From Candidatus Omnitrophota bacterium (GTDB taxonomy: Bacteria; Omnitrophota; Gorgyraeia; Zapsychrales; Fredricksoniimonadaceae), in the NCBI GenBank assembly GCA_903959815.1, contig CAJBYM010000105.1, forward strand, positions 1 through 37,916: a DNA stretch of 37,916 bases, read 5' to 3'. The notes under the pieces were generated by a model, which searched no databases, had not been told where the DNA came from, and saw nothing but the letters and a program-made list of their open reading frames with translations. The translations under genes were made by a program, and so were the position numbers. How positions within the stretch are numbered: the first letter of the stretch is position 1; every line of letters begins with the position of its first letter. Below are positions 8,602 to 16,412 of the stretch, in pieces.

Positions 8602-8838
8602 ATGGGCAAGGTTAAGAATCAGGAACTTCTGAAGGATGAGCGCGTGCAGCAAGAGATCAACCGTCACCGGTGGATCGAAAGTGAGAAAGCCGGCACAGAT
8701 ATCGGATTTGATAAGGCTTCGACTGATTGGCTGACCAGTTTTTCAGATAGCTGGCTTGAGCATCATGGGACGTGTAAGACCGAGAAGGTGGCAAAGCCGG
8801 CTCCTAAAAGAAGTGCTAAGACCATGGGGCGGAAGTAG
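8602..8838 (+). CDS. Small hypothetical protein (78 residues)
   Basis: The ATG is preceded by GGGAGGGG, a strong ribosome-binding site, and by an extended -10 promoter; a strong terminator follows. The protein is acidic/aromatic in the middle (RWIESEKAGTDIGFDKA, then DWLTSFSDSWLEHH) and ends in a lysine-rich tail (PAPKRSAKTMGRK). The central part looks like a conserved small-protein motif, but I cannot name a family. Its single-gene transcription unit and strong signals suggest it is well expressed. Confidence 0.8.
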   Translation: MGKVKNQELLKDERVQQEINRHRWIESEKAGTDIGFDKASTDWLTSFSDSWLEHHGTCKTEKVAKPAPKRSAKTMGRK

Positions 8839-8864
8839 TTTTAGAAAGCTTGATAGAGGTTCAA

Positions 8865-8907
8865 TAAAAAACACAGTCTGAAGCTTTTGGGCTGTGTTTT
8901 TATTTTT
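8865..8907. terminator. Bidirectional intrinsic terminator
   Basis: ACACAG (8871-8876) pairs with CTGTGT (8892-8897), flanked by an A-run on the left and TTTTTATTTTT on the right. It therefore works as a terminator in both directions. It serves the small + strand gene ending at 8838 and the small - strand gene ending at 8920. Confidence 0.85.
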
Positions 8908-8919
8908 AGATCGCGCATG

Positions 8920-9081
8920 TTAGATGATTTCGCGTCTGTTCTCGATGCGTTTGGAATAAAGCATAGCTTCACGGGTTTGTTCCGCGAATGATTGTCCAGC
9001 TTTCTTGATGAAGTTATTGGTTGGCAATCGCCACATCTTTAGCATTCCTTTAGCATGGCGTGTTTTGTTCATGGTATGCAT
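8920..9081 (-). CDS. Very small basic protein with its own promoter and terminator
   Basis: This 53-residue ORF encodes a basic peptide that includes MWRLPTNNFIKKAGQSF and ends in RIENRREII. It falls below usual length cut-offs, but the flanking signals are complete: a -35/-10 pair TTGAGC-17-TAAAAT on the - strand (9120-9148), AAAGGTG 9 bases before the ATG at 9081, and a shared bidirectional terminator just past its stop. A GTG at 9093 would add four residues. The mix of arginines, lysines and a single Trp recalls small ribosome- or nucleic-acid-binding proteins, but I do not recognise a family. Function unknown. Confidence 0.6.
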   Translation of the reverse strand: MHTMNKTRHAKGMLKMWRLPTNNFIKKAGQSFAEQTREAMLYSKRIENRREII

Positions 9082-9119
9082 GGGTTCCGACACCTTTCTC
9101 TTCGACCGTTGTTAAATAT

Positions 9120-9148
9120 ATTTTAGTCCTGGGGGGTGAATAGCTCAA
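9120..9148 (-). promoter_or_regulatory. Leftward promoter for the 53-residue gene
   Basis: On the - strand TTGAGC (9143-9148) and TAAAAT (9120-9125) are separated by exactly 17 bases. Transcription would begin near 9113, about 30 bases before the ATG at 9081. A C-run/G-run occupies the spacer. Confidence 0.6.
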
Positions 9149-9155
9149 GCTTTAA

Positions 9156-9189
9156 AAGACCCCCACTTGACATTTGCTCCTGGGGTCTT
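9156..9189. promoter_or_regulatory. Inverted repeat across the pyruvate kinase promoter
   Basis: AAGACCCC (9156-9163) and GGGGTCTT (9182-9189) form a perfect 8-bp inverted repeat separated by 18 bases, with A9165/T9181 adding a pair inside. It spans the -35 and most of the spacer of the rightward promoter. TCCTGGGG occurs twice (9127-9134 and 9178-9185), so the upstream G-run could also pair with the C-run. It could be an operator or a DNA cruciform; no regulator is identified. Confidence 0.5.
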
Positions 9190-9195
9190 CATGAT
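9167..9195 (+). promoter_or_regulatory. Candidate promoter for pyruvate kinase
   Basis: A perfect -35 TTGACA (9167-9172) is followed after 17 bases by CATGAT (9190-9195), a four-of-six match to the -10 consensus. Transcription would begin near 9202, leaving a leader of about 17 bases with GAGGAGG just before the ATG at 9219. Confidence 0.55.
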
Positions 9196-9218
9196 AGACG
9201 TCAAATGAGGAGGCGCTT

Positions 9219-10244
9219 ATGCCAGAAACAAAGATTATTTGCACCTTAGGTCCGGCATCAGATAAGTCTGTTGAACTGCTGAAAATGATGCGGGCAGGCA
9301 TGGATGTTGTTCGTTTGAACTTCTCGCATGGCAAGCTCGAAGAGCACGAACATCGTATAAAAATGATCCGTATCCTTAATAAGAAATACCGCAGGCATAT
9401 CCGGATCCTGGGAGATTTGGAGGGATATCGCATTCGTATCGGTAGATTAAAAGATGGAAAAGCGATCGAATTAAAGAAAAGACAGGATGTTTGGCTGACT
9501 TCTGAGAACATTGTCGGTGAAGGAAGTCTTATTCCGCTTGATTACACCGGGCCACTTGCTGCGATCAAGAAGGGGCTGAATATTTATATAGATGACGGTA
9601 ACATTGCCCTGGTCTCCGATGGTATGGATGGAAGAACGCTTAAGGCAAAAGTGCTCGTTGGCGGCATTCTTAAGGAACATAAAGGGGTTAATATTCCCGA
9701 TGTCAAACTGGCCTTTAAGGGTTTAACGTCGAGGGATAAGGTCAATCTCTTGTTTTGTTTGGGGCATGAAGTGGATTTTATTGCCCAGTCATTTGTGAGG
9801 ACCAAGGCGGATATTTTGGATCTCAGGGTTTTTATCAAGGGGCATGGGCATGTTCCCAAGATCATTGCCAAGATCGAGAATCGTGAAGGGATCAAGAATA
9901 TTGACCAGATTCTGAAGGTGTCGGATGGCATCATGATCGCCAGGGGAGATATGGGCGTTTCATTGCCGATCTATGAAGTTCCCATGATCCAGAAAGCTAT
10001 TATTCGTCAATGTAATAAGGCCAAAAAGTTTGTTATTACAGCTACTCAAATGCTTGAAAGTATGACGGAAAATCGTATCCCGACCAGGGCGGAAGTATCC
10101 GATGTGGCCAATGCTATCCTGGATGGCACGAATTATGTAATGCTATCAGGTGAAAGTGCCGTTGGACATGATCCGGCAGGGTGTGTGGATATGATGAACA
10201 AGATCATCAAATTTACTGAGAATAATGGTATAATTCGCCCTTGA
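9219..10244 (+). CDS. pyk: Pyruvate kinase, short form lacking the C-terminal domain
   Basis: Pyruvate kinase converts phosphoenolpyruvate and ADP to pyruvate and ATP. The family signature is clear: ICTLGPAS at the N-terminus, RLNFSHG, the active-site segment IIAKIENREGI with catalytic Lys at about 218, ARGDMGV, TATQMLESM, PTRAEVSDVANAILDG and MLSGESA. The protein is only 341 residues against the usual ~470 and ends soon after the A-domain barrel, so the C-terminal domain that carries allosteric effector sites is absent. The stop is clean, without a visible frameshift. The usual DLQGPKIR is DLEGYRIR here. Either it is a naturally minimal, unregulated enzyme or a paralogue with altered activity. 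Confidence 0.9.
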   Translation: MPETKIICTLGPASDKSVELLKMMRAGMDVVRLNFSHGKLEEHEHRIKMIRILNKKYRRHIRILGDLEGYRIRIGRLKDGKAIELKKRQDVWLTSENIVGEGSLIPLDYTGPLAAIKKGLNIYIDDGNIALVSDGMDGRTLKAKVLVGGILKEHKGVNIPDVKLAFKGLTSRDKVNLLFCLGHEVDFIAQSFVRTKADILDLRVFIKGHGHVPKIIAKIENREGIKNIDQILKVSDGIMIARGDMGVSLPIYEVPMIQKAIIRQCNKAKKFVITATQMLESMTENRIPTRAEVSDVANAILDGTNYVMLSGESAVGHDPAGCVDMMNKIIKFTENNGIIRP

Positions 10245-10284
10245 TTTCGGAAGATTAAAAGGGTGACCTGCAAACGGATATTTT

Positions 10285-10842
10285 ATGAAAATCATTTTAG
10301 GTGAGTATTCAGGGCGTAATTTTTATATGCCGGCGCATATACGGCCGACCCAGAATTTATTGCGCAAGGCGGTCTTCGATATCATAGGGCATGACCTTGA
10401 AGGCGTTCGTTTTCTTGATGTTTTTGCCGGTAGTGGTGCGGTGGGGCTGGAGGCTCTATCTTGCGGGGCTGCTGAGGTTTGTATGGTTGAGCGCGATCCT
10501 AAGTGTGTTGAAACTATTCAGGAAAATCTCATGCTTTTGAAGCCTGCGGACCGCGGGCTTAAGGCGGTGGTCATTGCCAAGGACGCCTTTGCCACGATCA
10601 AGGAATTTGCCCGTGAGGGCAGACAGTTTGATATGGTCTTTTTCGACCCTCCTTTCGACCAGAAACTGGGAAGAAAAGCCTTGAAAACCCTATTCACGCA
10701 TGATATATTAGCGCCTCATTCGTACATTATTGCCCAATATGGCCTTGACGAGAAACTTGAAGAAATTGATGATCGGTTTCATATTATTAAGCATAAGAAG
10801 TATGGCAGCTCTTATTTGACCGTGTTTGAACGTATCGCATAG
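10285..10842 (+). CDS. rsmD: 16S rRNA (guanine966-N2)-methyltransferase RsmD
   Basis: RsmD methylates G966 of 16S rRNA using S-adenosylmethionine. The 185-residue protein has the RPTQNLLRKAVFDII segment, the SAM-binding FLDVFAGSGAVGLEALSCGA motif (about residues 43-62), the acidic VERDP end of strand 2, and the catalytic FFDPPFD motif (about 122-128), all typical of the family. It is followed after 13 bases by coaD, a very common bacterial pair. Confidence 0.93.
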   Translation: MKIILGEYSGRNFYMPAHIRPTQNLLRKAVFDIIGHDLEGVRFLDVFAGSGAVGLEALSCGAAEVCMVERDPKCVETIQENLMLLKPADRGLKAVVIAKDAFATIKEFAREGRQFDMVFFDPPFDQKLGRKALKTLFTHDILAPHSYIIAQYGLDEKLEEIDDRFHIIKHKKYGSSYLTVFERIA

Positions 10843-10855
10843 AATTGAGGCGTGT

Positions 10856-11338
10856 ATGGGCAAAGTAGCCATTTATCCTGGCAGTTTTGATCCTGTAACT
10901 TATGGGCATCTGGATGTCCTTGAGCGCGCTGTTGATATTTTTGGGAATGTGATCATTGCGGTTGCGGATAATACCAGCAAAAAGTATATGTTTAGTCTTG
11001 AGGAAAGGGTCGACCTTCTCAAGCAGGCGACAAAGGGGATGAAGGGCGTTAAGGTGGAAAGTTTTGACGGGCTTGTCATTGATTATGCCCGTAAGAAAAA
11101 GACCAATGTCCTTATCCGTGGTTTGCGCATGACGTCTGATTTTGATTATGAATTTCAGATCTCGTTGACCAATCGTCGTCTTGCTGAGGATATTGAGACG
11201 GTATTTTTGATGCCATCAGAGCGGCATTCGTTCCTTTCATCGTCGCTCTTAAAAGAAGTTTCAAGGTTTAATGCGGATATTTCTTCGTTCGTGCCGCTAT
11301 GTGTGGCGAGACGATTGAAAGAACGTTTGAAGAAATGA
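10856..11338 (+). CDS. coaD: Phosphopantetheine adenylyltransferase CoaD
   Basis: CoaD joins 4'-phosphopantetheine and ATP to give dephospho-CoA, the fourth step of coenzyme A synthesis. The protein starts at the ATG at 10856 (GAGG upstream), giving 160 residues, the standard length. The nucleotidyltransferase motif YPGSFDPVTYGHLDVLERA is at the N-terminus, followed by VLIRGLRMTSDFDYEFQ and FLSSSLLKEVSRF. It overlaps the DUF177 gene by four bases (ATGA at 11335-11338). An upstream in-frame ATG at 10826 would overlap rsmD and is not used. Confidence 0.96.
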   Translation: MGKVAIYPGSFDPVTYGHLDVLERAVDIFGNVIIAVADNTSKKYMFSLEERVDLLKQATKGMKGVKVESFDGLVIDYARKKKTNVLIRGLRMTSDFDYEFQISLTNRRLAEDIETVFLMPSERHSFLSSSLLKEVSRFNADISSFVPLCVARRLKERLKK

Positions 11339-11757
11339 AGATTCGCATCCGTGATGTTGTCAGCGGAGGGATCCGGCTTGAATATGTCGTCAAGCCCGAT
11401 GAGATTGGTCTGACGGGTGAAGATTTCATAGAGCCTGAGAATTCCATCAAGGTGATCGCCGACCTGCAGAAGGTCGATAATTTTGTGTTAGGCAAGCTGG
11501 TTGTCACATTCTTGTGTGAGAATCATTGTGCCAGATGCCTTGAACGTTTGAGCCATGAGGTCACCACAAAGTATGAGGTTGATCTTGAGATCTTAGATGG
11601 AGATGAATGGCTTGATCTTGGAGCGAAGGTGAGAGAAGAAATGTTGGTCGAATATCTTCCACGGACGTTATGCCGTGAGGATTGTAAGGGGATTTGCCCC
11701 GATTGCGGGGCGGACCTAAATACGGAACCATGCGAATGCAATAAAGGGAGTAAGTGA
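11335..11757 (+). CDS. yceD: DUF177 (YceD) family protein
   Basis: The 140-residue protein belongs to the YceD/DUF177 family, which is nearly always encoded next to rpmF and plsX and is linked to 23S rRNA accumulation. The metal-binding-like cysteines are visible in CARCLERLSHEV and in the C-terminal CREDCKGICPDCGADLN followed by CECN. The start overlaps the coaD stop as ATGA. One base separates its stop from the L32 start, so the two are translationally linked. Confidence 0.92.
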   Translation: MKIRIRDVVSGGIRLEYVVKPDEIGLTGEDFIEPENSIKVIADLQKVDNFVLGKLVVTFLCENHCARCLERLSHEVTTKYEVDLEILDGDEWLDLGAKVREEMLVEYLPRTLCREDCKGICPDCGADLNTEPCECNKGSK

Positions 11758-11758
11758 C

Positions 11759-11953
11759 ATGCCACATCCAAAAAGACAACATTCTAAAGCGCGTTCCCGC
11801 AGGCGTCGTACGCATCAGGGTCTTGAGACCATTGCTGCTGCTTCGACAGGGGCCGGGAGCAAGGCTGGTTTCAGCCATCGCGTTTGTCCGATCACGGGTT
11901 GCTATAAAGGCAAGCAGGTCGTCGAGATCAAAGTTAAGAAGACCAAAGAATAA
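11759..11953 (+). CDS. rpmF: Ribosomal protein bL32
   Basis: The 64-residue basic protein starts MPHPKRQHSKARSRRRRTH, the unmistakable N-terminus of L32, a structural protein of the 50S subunit. The zinc-type cysteine pairs seen in some L32 proteins are reduced here to one pair, CPITGC. AGGGAG precedes the ATG inside the end of the DUF177 gene. The order DUF177-rpmF-plsX is the classic arrangement. Confidence 0.97.
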   Translation: MPHPKRQHSKARSRRRRTHQGLETIAAASTGAGSKAGFSHRVCPITGCYKGKQVVEIKVKKTKE

Positions 11954-12033
11954 TAGTTTAGAGCACTGATCTAACGGACGTTGGTCCAGGGATTGTATCC
12001 TGTGGATCTGCGGGACTTCACAAGGAGATCGGC

Positions 12034-13020
12034 TTGAGGATCGTTGTTGACGCCATGGGAGGGGATCACGCGCCAGGGAATGTGGTGGCCGGGGTCGTAG
12101 CCGCTATCAAAGAGTTTCCTGTTACCATAATCCTTGTCGGCATTGAGGACAGGATCAAGGCTGAGCTTTCTAAATATTCTTATCCTAAAGATAGGATCGA
12201 GATCATTCATGCCTCTAAGGTGGTGGACATGGATGACAATCCTTTGGATGTTATCCGCAAGAAGAAGGACTGTTCGATCTCAGTCGGAGTTAACCTTTTA
12301 AAACAACCTGGCTATGACGCGTTCATTTCTGCAGGGAATACCGGCGGGCTTGTTGCTGCGGCTACATTTTATTTACGCATGATCGAAGGGATCGATCGTC
12401 CGGGCATCGGCCTTGTTATTCCTCAGGTTAATGGTGTGGCGTGTTTGATCGACGTGGGTGCTAATGCCGAGCCTAAACCGGAACATTTGCTTCAATACGG
12501 TCGAATGGCGCGCATTTATATGCAAAGCGTCATAGGTGTTGCTGATCCGACGGTGGGACTTGTGAATATCGGCGAGGAAGAGGGCAAGGGGTCGGGTTTT
12601 GAGAAACAGGCCTATCAATTGCTCCAGGAAAAGATGCCACGGTTCATCGGGAACGTGGAACCCAATAAACTTTTTATGGGCAAAGCTGACTGCATTGTTT
12701 GCACGGGATTTGTAGGTAACGTCATCATTAAATTGATCGAAGGATTCATGGAATCCACAGGCGTAGTTTTAAAACGTGAGGTTAAGAAAAAGCCCTTCGC
12801 TATTCTGGGTGCGTTCTTAATGAGGGGCGCGCTGAAGGCTGTTCAAAAGAAGGTTGATTATTCCGAGTACGGTGGAGCGCCACTTTTGGGTGTTAATGGT
12901 ATTGTCATGAAGAGTCACGGGCGTTCTTCGCCCAAGGCGATCAAGAATGCGATCCGTGCAGCCATGCGCGAGGTCGAACATAACATCCTCGATAAAATGC
13001 GCTCTGCGGTGGTTGGTTGA
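12034..13020 (+). CDS. plsX: Phosphate acyltransferase PlsX (TTG start)
   Basis: PlsX makes acyl-phosphate from acyl-ACP for phospholipid synthesis. The 328-residue protein has the N-terminal RIVVDAMGGDHAP motif, SAGNTGGLVAAA at about residues 89-100, and GANAEPKPEHL. The start codon is TTG, supported by AAGGAG 7 bases upstream and by the exact fit of the family's N-terminus; there is no ATG before this motif. It is followed by fabH and fabD, as in many bacteria. Confidence 0.95.
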   Translation: MRIVVDAMGGDHAPGNVVAGVVAAIKEFPVTIILVGIEDRIKAELSKYSYPKDRIEIIHASKVVDMDDNPLDVIRKKKDCSISVGVNLLKQPGYDAFISAGNTGGLVAAATFYLRMIEGIDRPGIGLVIPQVNGVACLIDVGANAEPKPEHLLQYGRMARIYMQSVIGVADPTVGLVNIGEEEGKGSGFEKQAYQLLQEKMPRFIGNVEPNKLFMGKADCIVCTGFVGNVIIKLIEGFMESTGVVLKREVKKKPFAILGAFLMRGALKAVQKKVDYSEYGGAPLLGVNGIVMKSHGRSSPKAIKNAIRAAMREVEHNILDKMRSAVVG

Positions 13021-13057
13021 TTCCTAAAAAATCGTAAAGATTCTTACGAGGAGATAT

Positions 13058-14041
13058 ATGAAAAAGATCGGTATTGTAGCGCTCGGACGTTATCTTCCTG
13101 CGCAAAAATTAACGAACGCGGACCTTGAGAAGCTTGTTGATACCTCTGATGAGTGGATCATGACCCGCACGGGCATTAAAGAACGCCGGATTGCAGCTTC
13201 AGATGAGAAGACAAGCGATCTCGCGATCAAGGCGGCTTTTGATGCGCTTAAGAATTCTCCTGTCAAAGCGGAAGATATTGAAGCTGTTATTGTGGCTACG
13301 ACCACGCCGGACAGTGGTTTTCCTTCCGTTGCCTGTCTGGTTCAAAAGGCCATCGGTGCGAAGAAGGCGTTCGCCTTTGATGTTGCTGCGGCCTGTTCAG
13401 GATTCCTGTATGCCATGACAACAGCCAAGCAGTTCATTGCGACAGGTATGGTTAAGAATGCCCTTGTTGTTGCCGGGGATAAATTCACAACGATTGTCGA
13501 CTGGAAAGATCGTAATACATGTGTTTTGTTTGGTGATGGCGCGGGAGCGGCGGTGCTTTCTTCAGTGACTCAGGGCGGGATACTTTCTGATTACCTGATC
13601 GCTGAGGGTGATAGTGCTGAGCTGATGGGTATTGTTCCGGACAAGGTGCGGACGCCGTTTGATCAAGGGCTTGAGATGGCAAAATTGCCTTATGTGGTTA
13701 TGAATGGACAGGATCTTTTTAAGAAAGCCGTGCCTGGGATGGCAGAAGCTGTGCGTATTGCGGCTGAAAAAGCAGGTGTTAATGTGCATGATCTTGCATG
13801 TGTTGTTCCGCATCAGGCGAATGATCGCATCATTGCCAGTGTTGCTAAGAGAGCGGGTGTTGATAAAGAAAAGTTTTTTATTAATATCCATAAATACGGG
13901 AACATATCAGCGGCATCTGTTGTGGTCGCTTTATGTGAAGCGGTTGAGGAAGGTCGTATAAAAAAAGGTGACAAGATCGCGCTGGTTGTATTTGGCGCAG
14001 GGCTTGTGGCTGCAGCGAATATCATTGAGTGGTCTTACTAA
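13058..14041 (+). CDS. fabH: 3-oxoacyl-ACP synthase III (FabH)
   Basis: FabH condenses acetyl-CoA with malonyl-ACP to start fatty-acid synthesis. The 327-residue protein has the full catalytic triad: C113 in AAACSGFLYAM, H252 in VVPHQANDRI and N282 in KYGNISAAS, at positions matching E. coli FabH within a few residues. DTSDEWIMTRTGIKERRIA near the N-terminus is also typical. The ribosome-binding site (GAGGAG) lies at the foot of a short hairpin, TCGTAA (13032-13037)/TTACGA (13044-13049), which could modulate translation. Its stop overlaps the fabD start by one base. Confidence 0.97.
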   Translation: MKKIGIVALGRYLPAQKLTNADLEKLVDTSDEWIMTRTGIKERRIAASDEKTSDLAIKAAFDALKNSPVKAEDIEAVIVATTTPDSGFPSVACLVQKAIGAKKAFAFDVAAACSGFLYAMTTAKQFIATGMVKNALVVAGDKFTTIVDWKDRNTCVLFGDGAGAAVLSSVTQGGILSDYLIAEGDSAELMGIVPDKVRTPFDQGLEMAKLPYVVMNGQDLFKKAVPGMAEAVRIAAEKAGVNVHDLACVVPHQANDRIIASVAKRAGVDKEKFFINIHKYGNISAASVVVALCEAVEEGRIKKGDKIALVVFGAGLVAAANIIEWSY

Positions 14042-14964
14042 TGAAAAAGATCGCACTTATCTTTCCAGGACAAGGGGCGCAGAAAGTTGGCATGGGTAAG
14101 GAGCTTTACGACCAGATCTCGTCTGCCAAGGCTGTCTTTGATCAGGCTAATGCTGTTTTGGGCGAAAGTATTACTCAAATTATTTTTGAAGGTCCGGAAG
14201 AAAAACTGATGTCAACGGCCTATTGTCAGCCTGCGATCTTTACGATGAGCATGGCTGCGCTTGCGGCGTTCAAAGCGAGCGATAAGTTCTTAAATGTTTC
14301 TGTGGCCTATACCGCAGGGCTTAGCCTCGGCGAGTATGGAGCGATGTGTGCGGCAGGCGTGCTTTCTTTTGAAGATTCTTTGAAGCTTATTCAAAAGCGT
14401 GCGGCTTTTATGGAAGAAGCGGCTAAAGCGAATCCAGGAAAAATGGCAGCCGTGATTGGCTTTGATAAAGATAAGCTTGTTGAGATATGTCATGCCGCGG
14501 GTTGTGAGATCGCAAACTTTAATGCGCCGGATCAAATCGTTATTACAGGATTGGCGTCGACTGTAGAAAAAGCCTGTCAAATGCTGACAGAGGCGGGCTG
14601 TAAGAAAGTTATTCCTTTGGATGTGAGCGGTGCGTTTCATTCTTCTTTGATGCGTTCTGCGGCTGATAAATTCTCTCAAGTGCTTGCATCTGCACCGCTT
14701 AAGGTGATGGACATCAAGGTTGTGGCTAATGTTAATGGTAAGCCCCAACAGACGCCCCAGGAAGTTCTTGAAAATCTTCCCAAACAGATCTACTCGTCGG
14801 TGCAGTGGGTGGACAGTGTTAAATTCATGGCTGCTGATGGTGTGACGGACATGGTTGAGATCGGTCCTGGCCGTGTACTCAAAGGACTTATCCGCAAAAT
14901 TGATCCGGCTGTAAATGTGCACAACATTCAGCTTCCGGAAGATATCGCCGCGTTGCCCTTCTAA
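14041..14964 (+). CDS. fabD: Malonyl-CoA-ACP transacylase (FabD)
   Basis: FabD transfers malonyl groups from CoA to acyl carrier protein. The ATG at 14041 gives 307 residues beginning MKKIALIFPGQGAQKVGMG, the expected N-terminus. The active-site serine is S95 in GLSLGEYGA and the catalytic histidine H200 is in SGAFHSSLM. It overlaps the fabH stop by one base (TAATG). The genes that usually follow (fabG, acpP, fabF) are not here; the next gene encodes an outer-membrane porin after a 159-base gap. Confidence 0.96.
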   Translation: MKKIALIFPGQGAQKVGMGKELYDQISSAKAVFDQANAVLGESITQIIFEGPEEKLMSTAYCQPAIFTMSMAALAAFKASDKFLNVSVAYTAGLSLGEYGAMCAAGVLSFEDSLKLIQKRAAFMEEAAKANPGKMAAVIGFDKDKLVEICHAAGCEIANFNAPDQIVITGLASTVEKACQMLTEAGCKKVIPLDVSGAFHSSLMRSAADKFSQVLASAPLKVMDIKVVANVNGKPQQTPQEVLENLPKQIYSSVQWVDSVKFMAADGVTDMVEIGPGRVLKGLIRKIDPAVNVHNIQLPEDIAALPF

Positions 14965-15123
14965 CAAAAGATTTGCGCCCTTCTCTAACTCCTCATTTTT
15001 GTTCTCGTCAGTAAGTTTTTATTTAACATCAAAATTTTTCAGAAAACACTATCTTTTGTTGCAATGCCTCCTACAATTATTATGTATTAATTAAATTTAT
15101 GGATTTCAAAATGGGAGGCTGCG

Positions 15124-16410
15124 ATGTTTAACATAAGAAAGACTTCAATATTAACAATGGTGTTATTGAGTTCATTACTTTGTGCTCAAAGTTTTGCGGC
15201 AGGGTCTGGTGCTTTTCGTTTAGAAGTTCCTGATGCTGGCGCAGTGGGTAAGGGGTCTGCATTTGTCGGTGAGGCGAATACGCCAGTTGCTGTTTATTAT
15301 AATCCTGCCGGTATGACGCTCATGAAGAAGGCTGCAATTTCTGTGGGCGCATCCCTCATTCAGCCTAAGGTTGATTATAAAAGTAATTCTGGCGATGAAA
15401 GCCAGATGCGCCGCGGCAGTTATGTTATTCCCAATATGTTTTTTGTTCAGCCTGTAGGAGAAAAGTTTGCCGTGGGTTTTGGTGCGATGTCTTCATGGGG
15501 CTTGACCACATCGTGGAATCCCGACAGCTTTGCGCGTTATAATGCGACCAAGAGCGTTATGGAGAACAAGGATTTTCTTATTTCAGCAGCGTATCAATTG
15601 AATGATCAGTTCTCTTTTGCGCTTAGTCTTGATATTGACGATTCGCATGTTGATAAACAGAAAAAACTTGCGCAGGGGGTTGGTGCGGATGGGAATTTTC
15701 AATTAAAAGGAGACAGTACGGGTTATGGATACCGCATTGCCGGTTTGTATAAGTTAAATGAGCGGCATCAATTCGGTTTCATGTATCGCAGTACGATCCA
15801 GCATAAGTATAAAGGCAAGATTACATTGAAGGATCTTAATAATGCCGCTGGCTCGAATATGTATCAGGCGGTCTTCGGTGCAACAGATTATGAAACAGAT
15901 GTCATTTCCAAGATGGTGCTTCCTGACAGCATTGTATTGGGGTATAGCTTTAAGCCGACTTCAAAGTGGACATTCAATGCGGATGTGGAATGGATGAATT
16001 GGTCGGTTGTTAATGAGGAAGAGCTCGCATGTCCGTCGGAGTCAGATCCGACCCGCAATTTTATTCTTGCGGGAACGCCCGGTTCTAATGATTGGCAAAG
16101 TGCGATCTCGGCGGCCGTTGGTCTTCAGTATGATATCACCGAAAGATTCCGTGTGCGCACAGGGTATTATCATCATCAGGCCCCTGTTCCGACGAATAAT
16201 TGGCAAGCCAACATGTCGGATGCTGTCAGTCATGGTGTCACGCTGGGCTTGGGGTATGATTTTACCGAATCGTTGACCCTGGACTTGGCCTGGTCTGGGA
16301 TCTATTACATGAAAAGAGAGATCGATAATACCGTGGCCGGCGGGACGATTAATGGTACGTATCGTCAAACATGCAATCTATTGTATCTGACGGCGACGTA
16401 TAAATTTTGA
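15124..16410 (+). CDS. FadL/OmpP1-type outer-membrane transport protein
   Basis: The 428-residue protein starts with a clear signal peptide (hydrophobic residues 9-24, cleavage likely after QSFA-A) and ends in a phenylalanine (YLTATYKF), as outer-membrane beta barrels do. The family segment AGSGAFRLEVPDAGAVGKG, then AVYYNPAGMTLM, is the conserved N-terminal hatch of the FadL/TodX/OmpP1 family, which transports hydrophobic molecules such as long-chain fatty acids or aromatics. Multiple alternating beta stretches follow. GGGAGG lies just before the ATG. Its place between fatty-acid and phospholipid genes fits lipid uptake, but the substrate is not visible in sequence. Confidence 0.92.
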   Translation: MFNIRKTSILTMVLLSSLLCAQSFAAGSGAFRLEVPDAGAVGKGSAFVGEANTPVAVYYNPAGMTLMKKAAISVGASLIQPKVDYKSNSGDESQMRRGSYVIPNMFFVQPVGEKFAVGFGAMSSWGLTTSWNPDSFARYNATKSVMENKDFLISAAYQLNDQFSFALSLDIDDSHVDKQKKLAQGVGADGNFQLKGDSTGYGYRIAGLYKLNERHQFGFMYRSTIQHKYKGKITLKDLNNAAGSNMYQAVFGATDYETDVISKMVLPDSIVLGYSFKPTSKWTFNADVEWMNWSVVNEEELACPSESDPTRNFILAGTPGSNDWQSAISAAVGLQYDITERFRVRTGYYHHQAPVPTNNWQANMSDAVSHGVTLGLGYDFTESLTLDLAWSGIYYMKREIDNTVAGGTINGTYRQTCNLLYLTATYKF

Positions 16411-16412
16411 TC

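Noticed and set aside
14290-14967. 225-codon ORF antisense to fabD.
   Set aside because: It is the shadow of a well-conserved enzyme gene and has no ribosome-binding site or family features.
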